NCBI GenBank assembly: GCA_029953675.1
Contig: JAMWBK010000005.1
Span: 1,612,001 to 1,676,000 of the forward strand
DNA length: 64,000 nucleotides
DNA from: Rhodosorus marinus
Lineage: Eukaryota > Rhodophyta > Stylonematophyceae > Stylonematales > Stylonemataceae
Direction: 5' to 3'
Each line of letters opens with the position of its first letter. Within the stretch, counting starts at the first letter, position 1. The position numbers and the translations under genes were made by a program. The notes below the pieces were generated by a model, which was not told the origin of the DNA, made no database searches, and saw only the letters and a list, made by a program, of their open reading frames with translations. This document shows, piece by piece, positions 46,901 to 56,922 of the stretch.

Positions 46901-49900
46901 AGTCGAACGAGCTGCTGAACTATTTCACGTAATGAAACGATGGCAGGTTGTCAAATTGGTTGCGACCAGCAAGCGTCATGCTGGATCTGAAGAGTGTCTT
47001 TCCAACCTCAGCTTACTCGTTGATACGGCGAGTATATTGAAAGCTTCGTTTGAGAATCATTGTAGCGTCGCGGAGGCGGTGGGGAAATCACCTGACTTTT
47101 CGTGGACAAATCTTCGAGGCCAGTCATTGGAGGAATTGAAAGTTCACGCATGTTTCAAAGTTTTCTGCAGTGTCGTCTCGTCGTCAAGAACCGACGACTC
47201 TGCAGTTGTTGAAAGGTTCGAACAAGTCGCCTGGAAGGAGTCTCAACACCATACCCGCCAAGCAAAATTCCTGAGAAGCTTGTCCCGCTACTCTCTGCGC
47301 TCTCATTGGACAGAATCAACCGAGGTCTTGTGGAAGCCTTAACGGTGGCTTCATCAGCTTCCAGAGACCATGGGGACAGAATGAGCTCTGAAAGTCTATT
47401 GCGGCTGGCAAGGAAGCACGTGACAGCTTATGGGCTGACCGTACCCCACGAGTTGCAAGAGCAACTTATTCGACAGGTTGCTGAGAAGTACTACGATGAA
47501 GGAAAGCAGGATTCGGTTGCTAGCATGAGAGTAAGGATGATAGAAAGATCTTTGTCGTCAGCGAAGCAATTGCAATCAAAGGTATCAGACCACCTGACTA
47601 ACACAAGCTTGCGTGAGAGAAGAGTTTGAAGAATTGCTAATGAGGCTGCTCTGCAGGACCCCTCATTTGCTCTTTTAACCGGTAATATTGCTGAGCAAGC
47701 TCTACGTAGTATGCAAGAGGCTAAGTTAGAATCCCACGGAGCCGTGGACCCCAACGAGCTACGAAGGCTCGCCGAGGAATCATACGCCCTGGCTGCTGAA
47801 GTATGCGCCCACGACGAGAAAGCAGGGGCGCTCGTTCGTCTCTCCACGCTCTTGCGGACTGATTCAGAGAATGTGGCTGCACAGCCTGATTCGTAAGCGC
47901 GTGTAAAAATTGAAGGGTTCAAGAAGCTCCGAAAGCTAACTGAAAGACCTGTGGCCTCCTGGCTTTTGTAGGCTCAGCGCTAGGAGAGTCTCGCTCCTGG
48001 TCAGTGCGCTCAGTGTAGGTTCTGGGAAGCAGGATTACTTGATGCTGCAGGTTTTTGACTTGATTCGCCATGGAGGCCGTGAGACCAGAAAAGAGTTCAG
48101 AGAGGAGTCGTCGAATATAGCTGTGAGCTTGCTGGCGAAGTGGACCCCGCACATTGTCGGCTTCCTCTTTCAAGACGCCAGCAGAGATGGTTCAGAGTCA
48201 GCCTCCCTCGCAGCGCACGAGACCATGGCATGGACTGTTTTTCCGTGCTTGATGAAGATCGCAAAATGCCGTCCACAGTACGTGAAGTGCGAAGAAGTCA
48301 AAGCGTACTTAGATTCTGAGAACGTCTTTCGTGACCTCTCGTTTAATTCCGTCTGTAGAGTCGTCTTCTTTCAGCTGAGGGTTGCGGAGCAGGCTCATAA
48401 GAAACTACACAAGAAGCTTTCTGCAGAAAGCCAACAGATGCTATCGAGGTTGGCTCTCGTGTTGGGACGGCCAGCGCAGACTCTCGAGAAATTCGCGCAG
48501 CAGCTTGAACTGTTAATTGACCCTGACACGAATTCTCGCAAGACGATCGTAACGCTCTTGAACTCTTTACGCTCCCAGAATCGCCAAAACTTGACAGCAA
48601 CACTGAGGTGTGCATGCGGCATAAGTTTTTCCTCACAACCCATCCGTTGGCCTCAACTCGACGTTCCAAATATTGAACAGGATACTTTTGGACAAAGCTT
48701 TTGAGGAGAGAAGCGGAATGGGAAGAGTACATCGAGAATATGCGCTCGCTCTCCAAAGGCACTTTGTCGGTCTCTGTAATTCGCTGAACCTCAATGTAGA
48801 GCAAGCTGGGGGGGTCCGTGGCACCCTGAATAGGTAAGCGAACAAGCTGCATTTCCAGCTAGCTAGTTTTCACCACAGCTCAGACAACTAACGTAACCCC
48901 GTTATCAGGTGGACGGATAATGCAGGTGAAACCGAGCTTTACCTTGGCCTGACGCCTTTGTGCGAAGACATAAGAGCCATGACAGTATTTGACTCTAACC
49001 AGACTTCTGCAAAGCTTCGATCGTATTCTCCGTGGCTTGCGAGCTATGTCCATCATGCTGCGGAGACTGAAGACGCGTTTGCACTTGAAGTCCCAGGAAG
49101 TATGGAAAACGGAAACCATGCCAAGATCGTGCTCTTTGACCAGGTCAGTTTGCTTTTGATTAGGACACGTCGTTGCAGCCTCTATTGAGGAGTCAGTGAG
49201 GGTTGCGGTGCTGTTGCGTTGAACACTAGTGGCTGGATGGCTTTTGTACACTCTCATGTTTGCTCAAAGTCAGCATTAACTTTTAACTTTTCAACTCTCC
49301 GTTGATTCCTGCCCAGAGTCTCCGCGTCATGCAGTCCAAGCAGAGACCCAAGGTACTAGGGATGATTGGCGCAGACCAAAAACAGTACAGTTTTCTGGTT
49401 AAAGGAGGAGAGGATCTGCGAACGGATGAGCACGTTCAACGAATTTTCCGTGGCTTCAATCGCTCCCTTGCCGCATTAAAACCAGGCCAAGGTTCCCGGC
49501 TAGCGGTCTACAGCGTCGTTCCCGTTTCTGTGGATTGCGGTCTTATTGAATGGTGAGCGGTTTGGTTTCGGGCGAATGAATTACTTCAATGCTCTACAGT
49601 GGTGATGACCATCACAGTTCATGAAAACTCTGCAGGGTCTCGAACACGGTCTCCGTTAGATCGCTTCTCGAGGATGATATTGTTAGTCTGGAGAATCACG
49701 AATTGAAAACAGCAGGGAAGGAAGCGATCTTTTTGACTCGCGCGGCTCGTATACACATGCACACGATCCTGCACGGTTCTCCGCCTTCAACTGATTCGGT
49801 CGCTGATGTCGTGAGGGTGCGGTTTCGATTCTCACGACTTCGTTTGTGCGGTCTCTGATCTCTGACCTATTCTAGTTTCTACGCCAGTTCCCGTTGGCTG

Positions 49901-50785
49901 CAGACTATCTGCGAGCGTTTGATCAGGTTTCTAATGACAAGGCCCGTCAAAGCCAGCTGATGCAAGAGTGCTTTTCAAACTCGTATCTGTTGCAGATGCG
50001 CATTATGCGGCTATGCGCGAGTCCGAGATCGTTCCTGATGATTCGAAATAGGCTGGTCCGTTCTTTAGTGGTCAACTGCATTGCCGGATACTTTTTGGGA
50101 ATTGGAGATCGCCACCTGGACAACATACTGATCGATTTGAAGCGCCTAAACGTTGTGTCGGTCGATTTCGGATATTCGCTGGGCTCTTCCATGGGCCTAC
50201 CAGTACCGGAGCTCCTACCGTTCCGATTTACTGCTCAGTTTCAGCACTTAATTTCACCGAGGGATCCTGTGCAGGTGATGAAAGTGGAGCTCGAATTGGC
50301 CTTCCTTTCAAGAGGCGCTCGCTCATGACGGTTGCCTTTTCCTATAAATCGCAGGTGTTTGTCAAGCTAATGAGCAAGGCGATTCAGTGCATCGTTCAGG
50401 ATGCCGATGATCATCTTATCGAGTGTGAAACCTTTGCCTCGGATGTTCTGGATCAGGTTGATGTACAGTATGCTGTGAGTTCGACCCGCGCCAAGCTCAA
50501 TCGGAAACATCCACTGCAGATTTGTCTGATCGATTTAAGGAAGCATGCGAAGCCCGAAGTGAGTAACCTCCGAAAGGATATCTCCCAGTACATTGCTAAC
50601 GCACAGCTTCTCCCATGCAGGCATTTGAACTACTGCGAAGGAACGTCTACGGGGGAGTGAATGTTGGGCGCCTAGAGGAGGTTAAGGTCCTTAGTCCAAC
50701 GGATCAGGCGATGTCTCTCGTGGAAATGGCAACCAATCCATGCTTGTTGGCAAGAACATATTATGGCTCAACGCCATGGCTCTAA
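34918..50785 (+). CDS. PRKDC: DNA-dependent protein kinase catalytic subunit (DNA-PKcs-type PIKK), dozens of introns
   Basis: Reading frames of one giant protein follow each other on the plus strand with short GT-AG introns; exon edges were not all resolved. Helical-repeat region: RVTACELLHAVTVKLV near 38,430, FPMLVKLACDRDDLVRSIF near 38,610 and EYRCAAYNLAAIVIL near 42,190 all align with the human protein. Near 45,400-45,650, AREKMKKEDEELRKNQR is followed by YRQ-GDLPDFEI, as in DNA-PKcs. The kinase domain has QYSFLVKGGEDLRTDEHVQ (ATP lysine intact, 49,380), LAVYSVVPVSVDCGLIEW, IGDRHLDNILID (50,100) and SVDFGYSLGSS, where His of DFGH is Tyr. VPELLPFRFTAQFQHL is specific to DNA-PKcs among PIKKs. 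The FATC end LVEMATNPCLLARTYYGSTPWL parallels human DNA-PKcs, which ends in Pro-Trp-Met. The start ATG 34918 is tentative. The kinase acts with Ku at DNA ends in non-homologous end joining. Confidence 0.9.
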
Positions 50786-52315
50786 CTTACTTGGACCAAC
50801 ATGCTGTACATAAGTATTATAAAAGGTTCAAGCGCTTCCGAAGACTTTGTCCGGCGCGCAATACTTAAAACAGTCGGAACGTTGGAAATATGAAACTTAA
50901 GTCTTTTTCGCAGTAGGTCGCGTCTACTTCGCAAAATCAATTAGCTATTAAGAGCCAATGCGAGTTGCTCGCAACGTCACAGGGGCAAACCCCCTCTACG
51001 TCTTCTCGAGAAGACACGCCCTGGGCATTACAGAGTCGATTGCAAGCATAGCTCCTTCTTTACACTTGTGATATGTTCACACAGCTCGGCGGTATGGTCT
51101 TCAAACAGCTCTCTTGAACGACCTCTAAACCGGCTTTCAATAATCCCAGGCTAACTCTAACTCGCACTTGATTTCCAGCGTCCGAAGTTTGCTTTGCAAT
51201 CGATTTCCTTTTCCAATTTTTTTTTGTGCTACGAGTGAACCTCCTGAATTCTGCGAGTTCTACCCTCATTTTGGCCTGGGGGAGACGTTCACAGATGATG
51301 TATTTCTTCCAGTCGCCCCGAAGCCCACCCGTACGTAGTCACGCTACAATACTCTCCGATACTTTGTTTGAATAGAAACCTCACCCGAGGGCTTAGTAAC
51401 CCTGAGAAGAAGAACTGCAAACGACGCAAAGGAACCCACGAACGCGAGAAGTACGCAGTTTGGTGTGCTGTTGTGAAAAATGGAGGCATCTCCCCAACAC
51501 GGTTGTGAACGTGGACAACGAGACAAAAAGACAATAAACGCGAAAACCACCGCGTCCTTACATACGCGCAGAGCATGAGGAATCCCGCGCGAAGGACATC
51601 CTGACAGCCTCCACACTGAGCTGTCCTTGGCACTCTGGCGCTCTAACGTTGCTTTGCTGTTGGACGCGCGCGCGTCATCACCGTCCCCCGTTACGCTCCT
51701 CAGGGTAGTTAGGCTCTGAACAAACGCGCGTGGTGATGATGATGGTCTACAAAGTCGGCTAGATCTGTCTGATCTCCGAACACGTGCTCCTTCACGCTAC
51801 CAACGACCCAAGTACCTCCAAGAGACATACTGTCCACAAGATGATCTTTAACGCCCAACTGATATGTGAGTCACGTCACGAGTCCAACGTCAGGACATTT
51901 GACTAGCCTCCTCCCCCTGGCATTCTACAGGAAGACAGGTGACATGCCCCCTTCCTGACGTGAAACTCTTCTTAGAATCAGCGGGTTTTGAACGGTCGCG
52001 GACCAATATTGACTGACAAATCTCAAAGTTTACAGTTAAAGGTGTATTCAATCATTATATCAGTCAGTACTGTTCTTTGAGGGGGTTTATTGATGAACGC
52101 TTGAGGATCCTCTGGTTTGAGATTGGAGGGAGGCAGGAAGAGTCCTTGAGGAGGTCCTGGACTTTTTCCATGCATTCTATGCCGTTCTAAAGCTCAGTCA
52201 AGGTGGCATTTTGTTCTTCTCAAGGAGACAAGAGCTCGTCTATATTTTTTCTGGCTATTCTTGTTCTCTGTTTGTGTTTGGTTGCTTGTGTTTTCGTTTT
52301 CTTCCGTGGGTGGTC
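50786..52315. other. Intergenic region between the DNA-PKcs gene and the paralog pair
   Basis: Contains a cluster of short hairpins at 50,959-51,015 (separate entry). Minus-strand frames at 51,289-51,633 have no domain and overlap each other in two frames. An AT-rich patch lies at 52,010-52,080, about 240 bases before the next start codon. Confidence 0.45.
50959..51015. repeat. Cluster of three short perfect hairpins
   Basis: Within 57 bases: TGCGAG-ttg-CTCGCA (50,959-50,973), AGGGG-caaac-CCCCT (50,981-50,995) and the palindrome GTCTTCTCGAGAAGAC (51,000-51,015). They lie about 175 bases after the DNA-PKcs stop and may be part of its 3' end or a small structured RNA. Confidence 0.7.
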
Positions 52316-52774
52316 ATGAGGATCCTTCGAAAGCTCGCAGAGTTTGTAGAGCGCGACTGTAGACTAGCCTTCGAAGATGGGTACAGGTTTGGGGTACAGG
52401 AAGCTACGAAGATGATCTCCGCTGTTTCAATGGGCAATACCAACCTGCTGGTTCAGCCACGCGTTGTGAAGCGTCAACAAAAAAAACCATCTGGCACGAA
52501 CCAAGATAAGCGTAGCTCGTCAGGCCGAGGATTGGAAGGCGAAGAGAATACGCAAGTATCCGTTGACAAGAAGGTAGTCAGTCTCCACGTGAATTATCCA
52601 AGACCCTCAATACATGATAAAGCCGGTGTATACAAGAGAATTAAATCCGGAGGAGTCGAGTCCGTTCAGCTCCTTGCAGTGAAAGAGACAAAGAAAGAAA
52701 TTAAGAATGTGAATGCACGTCCTAATGAAACCAAGCAGGGACGGGTGTTCGAAGCTCAGGCAGCAAGCGGCTAG
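52316..52774 (+). CDS. Paralog of the neighbouring HNH protein, lacking the nuclease domain
   Basis: Single open frame, 152 residues from the first in-frame ATG. Residues about 2-30 (LRKLAEFVERDCRLAFEDGY then RFGVQEATKMI) match residues 11-41 of the convergent neighbour at 52,983-53,603 (SLVKNVGEVADGDATRAFNN then GYRCGVEEFRRNL), sharing an AF..GYR.GV.E signature in the same position. The remainder is Lys/Ser-rich, presumably disordered, and has no His-Asn-His residues. I do not recognise the N-terminal module. The two genes are tail to tail with 208 bases between stops. The frame is open upstream of the ATG back to 52,211, so a spliced upstream exon is possible. Confidence 0.6.
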   Translation: MRILRKLAEFVERDCRLAFEDGYRFGVQEATKMISAVSMGNTNLLVQPRVVKRQQKKPSGTNQDKRSSSGRGLEGEENTQVSVDKKVVSLHVNYPRPSIHDKAGVYKRIKSGGVESVQLLAVKETKKEIKNVNARPNETKQGRVFEAQAASG

Positions 52775-52982
52775 GTTTCATTTGAGGCGCTCGACCAAGT
52801 CTCTTGTCCTAATTAAAATTTAGACCCGGGATGTGGTTTTGGGTCTTTAGTCGAAAAGGCGTAGAACGATCTTAAGCCTAGTTCTCGCTCCGTATGCACT
52901 TGACTATTGGGTTTTGACCCTGCTGACTCGATTGAAGCTTGTACTCTTGAGGCCTCGAGGTCTCCATAGCTTGTGTTGAAAT

Positions 52983-53603
52983 CTATCTCGTGGCTGGAAA
53001 CAAGTTCTGGGCTGAACCTGATAAATACTGGTGTACTTGCAAATGGTCCTTTCGTCGCATGGGGACTAAATTGAACCACGAATTTGGCCCACCAAATGCT
53101 AGAGGAATTACGTGATGCCAGTCCGGCGTCGTCATCCGTAGACTAGACGTTGCCGTCATCACCCTCCAGTTTTGAATGAGTTGCGTTCGCTGGTCTTGAA
53201 ACTCCTTGCGTGCAAAAGCCAACCTTGTGTGGTCCAGCTTCCTGAAAGGCATTTCCTCCTTGAAATAAAACTTGAGGAGGTCACGCTGATCCTTCTTCAT
53301 GGGCGACAGTTCACGGAGGAACATCAGGTATACATCGAACGTGCCTCCACGTGCTTTCAATCCATCCATCGAATTCACCTGCGAAACTCGTAGAACTTTT
53401 TCACGCTTTCCGGACTCAGCAATTCTCCGCCCAGAATACTCCCCTACCTTGCCAATATCATACACTCCTCCCAGATTCCGCCTAAACTCCTCCACACCAC
53501 ACCTGTAGCCATTGTTGAACGCTCTAGTAGCGTCCCCATCCGCAACCTCCCCGACGTTCTTCACCAAGGACCGAATCACTGCTGACCCCGTCTTCGCATG
53601 CAT
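52983..53603 (-). CDS. HNH-type endonuclease-like protein
   Basis: Single exon, 206 residues from the ATG at 53603. An N-terminal helical module (residues about 9-45, with GDATRAFNNGYRCGVEE) is followed by a basic linker and a long helical stretch (DVYLMFLRELSPMKKDQ, then FARKEFQDQRTQLIQNW). Residues 161-195 read DWHHVIPLAFGGPN, FNLVPM, DHLQVHQYL. This is a complete HNH/beta-beta-alpha metal finger: H163/H164, N178, and H187/H191 are in the expected places, as is the GG turn. The motif is closest in style to small bacterial and phage HNH nucleases. Most HNH proteins of this size cleave DNA. No intron, no signal peptide; the context gives no clear job. Possibilities are a homing or selfish nuclease, a transferred gene, or a domesticated enzyme. 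Confidence 0.75.
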   Translation of the reverse strand: MHAKTGSAVIRSLVKNVGEVADGDATRAFNNGYRCGVEEFRRNLGGVYDIGKVGEYSGRRIAESGKREKVLRVSQVNSMDGLKARGGTFDVYLMFLRELSPMKKDQRDLLKFYFKEEMPFRKLDHTRLAFARKEFQDQRTQLIQNWRVMTATSSLRMTTPDWHHVIPLAFGGPNSWFNLVPMRRKDHLQVHQYLSGSAQNLFPATR

Positions 53604-54342
53604 GACGAGAACCGAACACTGCAAAACACGAGCTCTAAGAAGCTTTCAACATAAACAAGTACATTCCTCGTTTAGCAACGCTCTACTCTACTCTATTCAA
53701 GATTCCGCTTATGAAGCTCGTGATAAGACTCCAGTCTCCCTCTTTCCCACTCCCACAGCACATGCCATCCGGCAACCCGGAAGTCTTGACGAGCTGCAGG
53801 GGACGGGCGATTGCTCTGGAAGCTGACGATCGTGGTTTACTTCAGGGGCTAACAGCTTTGAGAAGGCTAACCAGCGATTAGGCGTGTTTCAAAACAAATT
53901 TGCGATGAGGACGGTGGACTAGAAACTCAAGTATCCTCTGCATGAATTGTATTGTAAGATTCGTCAAGTACGACAAATCTGTTCACACGCACGCTTTCCA
54001 CAGGAACCGCTTATTTTGGGCGCTTTTCGATGAGCACTCATCCTAGCCTAGGTCGATCTGATCTGATAAGCCAAGACTGCTTTCTAACTGTTGAGGCTAA
54101 CCCGTTCTATCTAGTCCTTTTCTTGGTACCTTTCGCGAGCACTCCTTCCCGAAGCCATTCCTTCCATTGCTTTGCCAAACCCAATCATGAAACTTAAGCC
54201 GATCAGGATGCCGCAAAGGGGTTTGGGGAGGACGGTGGACAAGATCTGTTTGGCTTCCACATAGACGATTTCGGATGAACTAGAAGCTACTTCTTCTTGT
54301 CTATGTATGGTTTGCTGGAAGGCTTTCTAGGATCCTTGTAAG
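53604..54342. other. Intergenic region before PCID2
   Basis: No supported gene. The string gaggacggtggac occurs twice (about 53,908 and 54,229) in this stretch; no larger repeat was seen. Confidence 0.4.
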
Positions 54343-55995
54343 ATGGATCTGTACACGAGCTTTGCGCAACAATGTGCCTACTGCATAAGAACGAGGGACG
54401 GAGTTGGGCTCTCAAACCTTCTGAAGCCTGAGAATGAAACTGCTAAAGAGGCATCTATTCAGTATTTAAGACAGCCCTCTAGTACTCCGTTTACTCAGAG
54501 TCTGTCTCCTGATTATGCTGTAGTCGTGGAGAGGTTGTTGGCTGCTCGAGGTGCAGTCGCGGCGATGGAATGGTATGACGCGTTCTCGCTTCACAACCTG
54601 GCGATGCAGGCTCTTTTTAAGGAGTATGATGATTTGAGCATGGACAATTGGCTCTGCGGGCCGATTGTAAGACTTTGCACTGAACATCGAATCATTGCTC
54701 AGGAGGTAGTTTCGGAGACGCCAAAAAACGCTTTCTAGTTAGATCCGCGTCACAATCGATGCTCTAAGACTTTCCCGACATTTCCCGTTCTACCTCTCTT
54801 TGTCACCTTTGCCTTACCAGGCTTACGAACAGGCTAGGAGAAGAAACCAGAGGCTCGGGACTCTTAGCACGGCTGAAGAAACGATTCGGAAATTTTTCAG
54901 GAAAAGCGTGCAGGACAAGACCAACGAGATGGACAAGACGAAGAAGCACGCTGTTCTCGCCCTTTCAGTTCAGTTATTTAAGATCCATTTCAAGCTGAAT
55001 ACGCTCAACCTCTGTACAGACGTGACTCGACTTATAGACTCAATGATCCTCGGTGAGCTTCCATATGCCTCTACGACGAACGGGTCAAGCTCTGCTGAAA
55101 GAATCCTGACGAGCATTCTGTTTGTTGCGGTATCTGATACAGATGTAATCGATTTCGAGTCATTCGCTATGGCTCATAAAGTTGCCTACTCCTACTTTGT
55201 CGGTCGATTGGCTTTGTACGATGAAAACTACAAGAGCGCGAACAAGAACCTCACCTATGCGTTTGTAAGGTGTCCTCCTTCCGCGAAGAAGAACAAACAT
55301 CAAATAGCGCAGTTCTTGGTATGCGCAAGGTTGAACATCGGCGTTCTGCCCAGGATGAACATGTTGAAGAAGTACAGACTGTCACAGTTTATGGATATCG
55401 TCACTGCGGCGAGATCGGTACGACCTGCCACGAAAGATCAACAACATGCCTGGGAAAAGGCCTTCAGAAGTCAACGCATTTCCAGAACTAGATCTGACCT
55501 TGGCGCCGGGCTCTCTTACACCACCTTCACCGCAGGGGAACATACTTGGCTTCGAGCGATGCCTCGCTGAGCACCAGCGATACTTCATTGTCAAAGGAAT
55601 ATATCTATCTATTGAAAGGCTGCAGAAAATTGTGTATAGGTCTCTTGTGAGAAAGACTTTTCTAATTCTTCAGCCGACGAAAGGCACCCGAATCCCGCTG
55701 AAGGCATTTAATCAGGTTGCTGAAGGAATCGGAGCGGATGTCGGAGAGGACGAAATGGAGTGCATCCTCGCAAACTTAATATTTGAGGGTCTCATGAAGT
55801 ACGTTTGTTGACTGCCAAATTCCTGAGAGTCTGCACTTCTACAAGTTAGTTGATTTCATGGTTTTTTAGCAAGTTCCGCTGTCTTCGTTTGCTTTTCGTA
55901 GAGGCTACATCTCGCACAAACGAAAGATGCTGGTGTTGAGCAATCAGACGGCTTTCCCTAGCATGTCCAGCGTTTTCGGTGCAGGCCCCACGTGA
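54343..55995 (+). CDS. PCID2: PCID2/Thp1-like PCI-domain protein of the TREX-2 complex
   Basis: Four exons (54343-54705, 54821-55417, 55536-55798, 55902-55995) sum to 1,317 bases, 438 residues, the usual PCID2/Thp1 length. Residues about 205-340 form the helical repeats (FAMAHKVAYSYFVGRLALYD, KNLTYAFVRCPPSAKKNKHQ). The PCI winged-helix follows: GFERCLAEHQRYFIVKGIYL, LQKIVYRSLVRKTFLIL, RIPLKAFNQVAEGIG and MECILANLIFEGLMKGYISH. In the family it pairs with Sac3/GANP and DSS1 at the nuclear pore for mRNA export. CSN12 is a paralog and the main alternative; the EGLMKGYISHKRKMLVLSN ending fits PCID2 better. A palindrome GAATCTAGATTC begins within the stop codon. It is convergent with the bL12m gene, 174 bases apart. 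Confidence 0.9.
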
Positions 55996-56169
55996 ATCTA
56001 GATTCTTCAGGAAGCGGAAAACAACAAAACTTGGATCTTTGGAGCCATGTTCTCCATGGAAAGCATAGGGGCTTCGGAGAACGAGAGCGATCTGTGGGAC
56101 TGGGGGGAAAGGGAACTGATCGGGGAAATCTCTGAGTGTGCAATCGAGCACGGGAAATCAGCTTACTAT

Positions 56170-56922
56170 TTACTCTAGATCGACAGTGCCTCCTAGCTCT
56201 TCGAGCTTGGCTTTCAGTTCATGCGCTTCTTCCTTTGGTACTCCTTCCCTTACGACGTTCGGTGCTTCGTCGACAAGGGCCTTAGCTTCCTTCAACCCGA
56301 GCCCAGTAACAGCTCTCACCTCCTTAATGAGCTGTGTACGGAGGGAAACACAAAAAAAAAGTTGATCTCGTTCAGAATCCCTTCAGCCAGAACCGATGAC
56401 TCCCAGTTAGCATCCTTACCGCGATCTTCTTCGCCTGATCAAACGCCGCAAGCTTGACTATGAATACTGACTTCTCTTCCACTTTCGGTTCTTCAGCAGC
56501 AGCTTCTCCATCTGCAGCGGGGGCCGCAGCAGCTGCAGCAGCGGGCTGCGCAGTCATGGGCATTCCCATCGGGATGTCGCCTACTCCAAGCTTATCCTGA
56601 TCCGACGGAATTCCACAAGAAACTTGAATTAAGAACGCAGACCTGCCCTCGTTCCTTGCGTTCGATCGTGATCAATTCATACCTTCAAATGCGTCGTCAA
56701 CTCACGCACTTCCAACATATTCAAGGCCAAAATATCGTCCAGCAGTTTTCCAATCTTTTCAGTTGGTTTCTCCAGACTCTCCTCATCGCTGGCCACCGCC
56801 TCCGAGTTTCTCAAAACCAAACCTGAGTGGAAGCCTCTATATACACCACAACCTGCCAGCCTCAGCTGCTCACCCGCTGCATACCTCCGCAAGGGTCGGC
56901 TAACAACTCTGGCGACCAACAT
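56170..56922 (-). CDS. MRPL12: Mitochondrial ribosomal protein bL12m (L7/L12)
   Basis: Three exons (56922-56683, 56596-56420, 56331-56170) sum to 579 bases, 192 residues. The N-terminal presequence [14 protein letters not shown]...RGFHSG is Arg-rich, as in mitochondrial import signals. Then comes the dimerisation domain ([22 protein letters not shown]), an Ala/Pro hinge, and the factor-binding C-terminal domain ([56 protein letters not shown]). L7/L12 forms the mobile stalk that recruits translation GTPases. Red-algal plastid genomes usually carry their own rpl12, so a nuclear copy with this presequence is best read as mitochondrial. Downstream (minus strand) it converges with PCID2. Confidence 0.92.

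Noticed and set aside
51289-51633. Minus-strand frame of 114 codons with hydrophobic stretches
   Set aside because: Overlapping frame of similar length, no domain, no splice partner.
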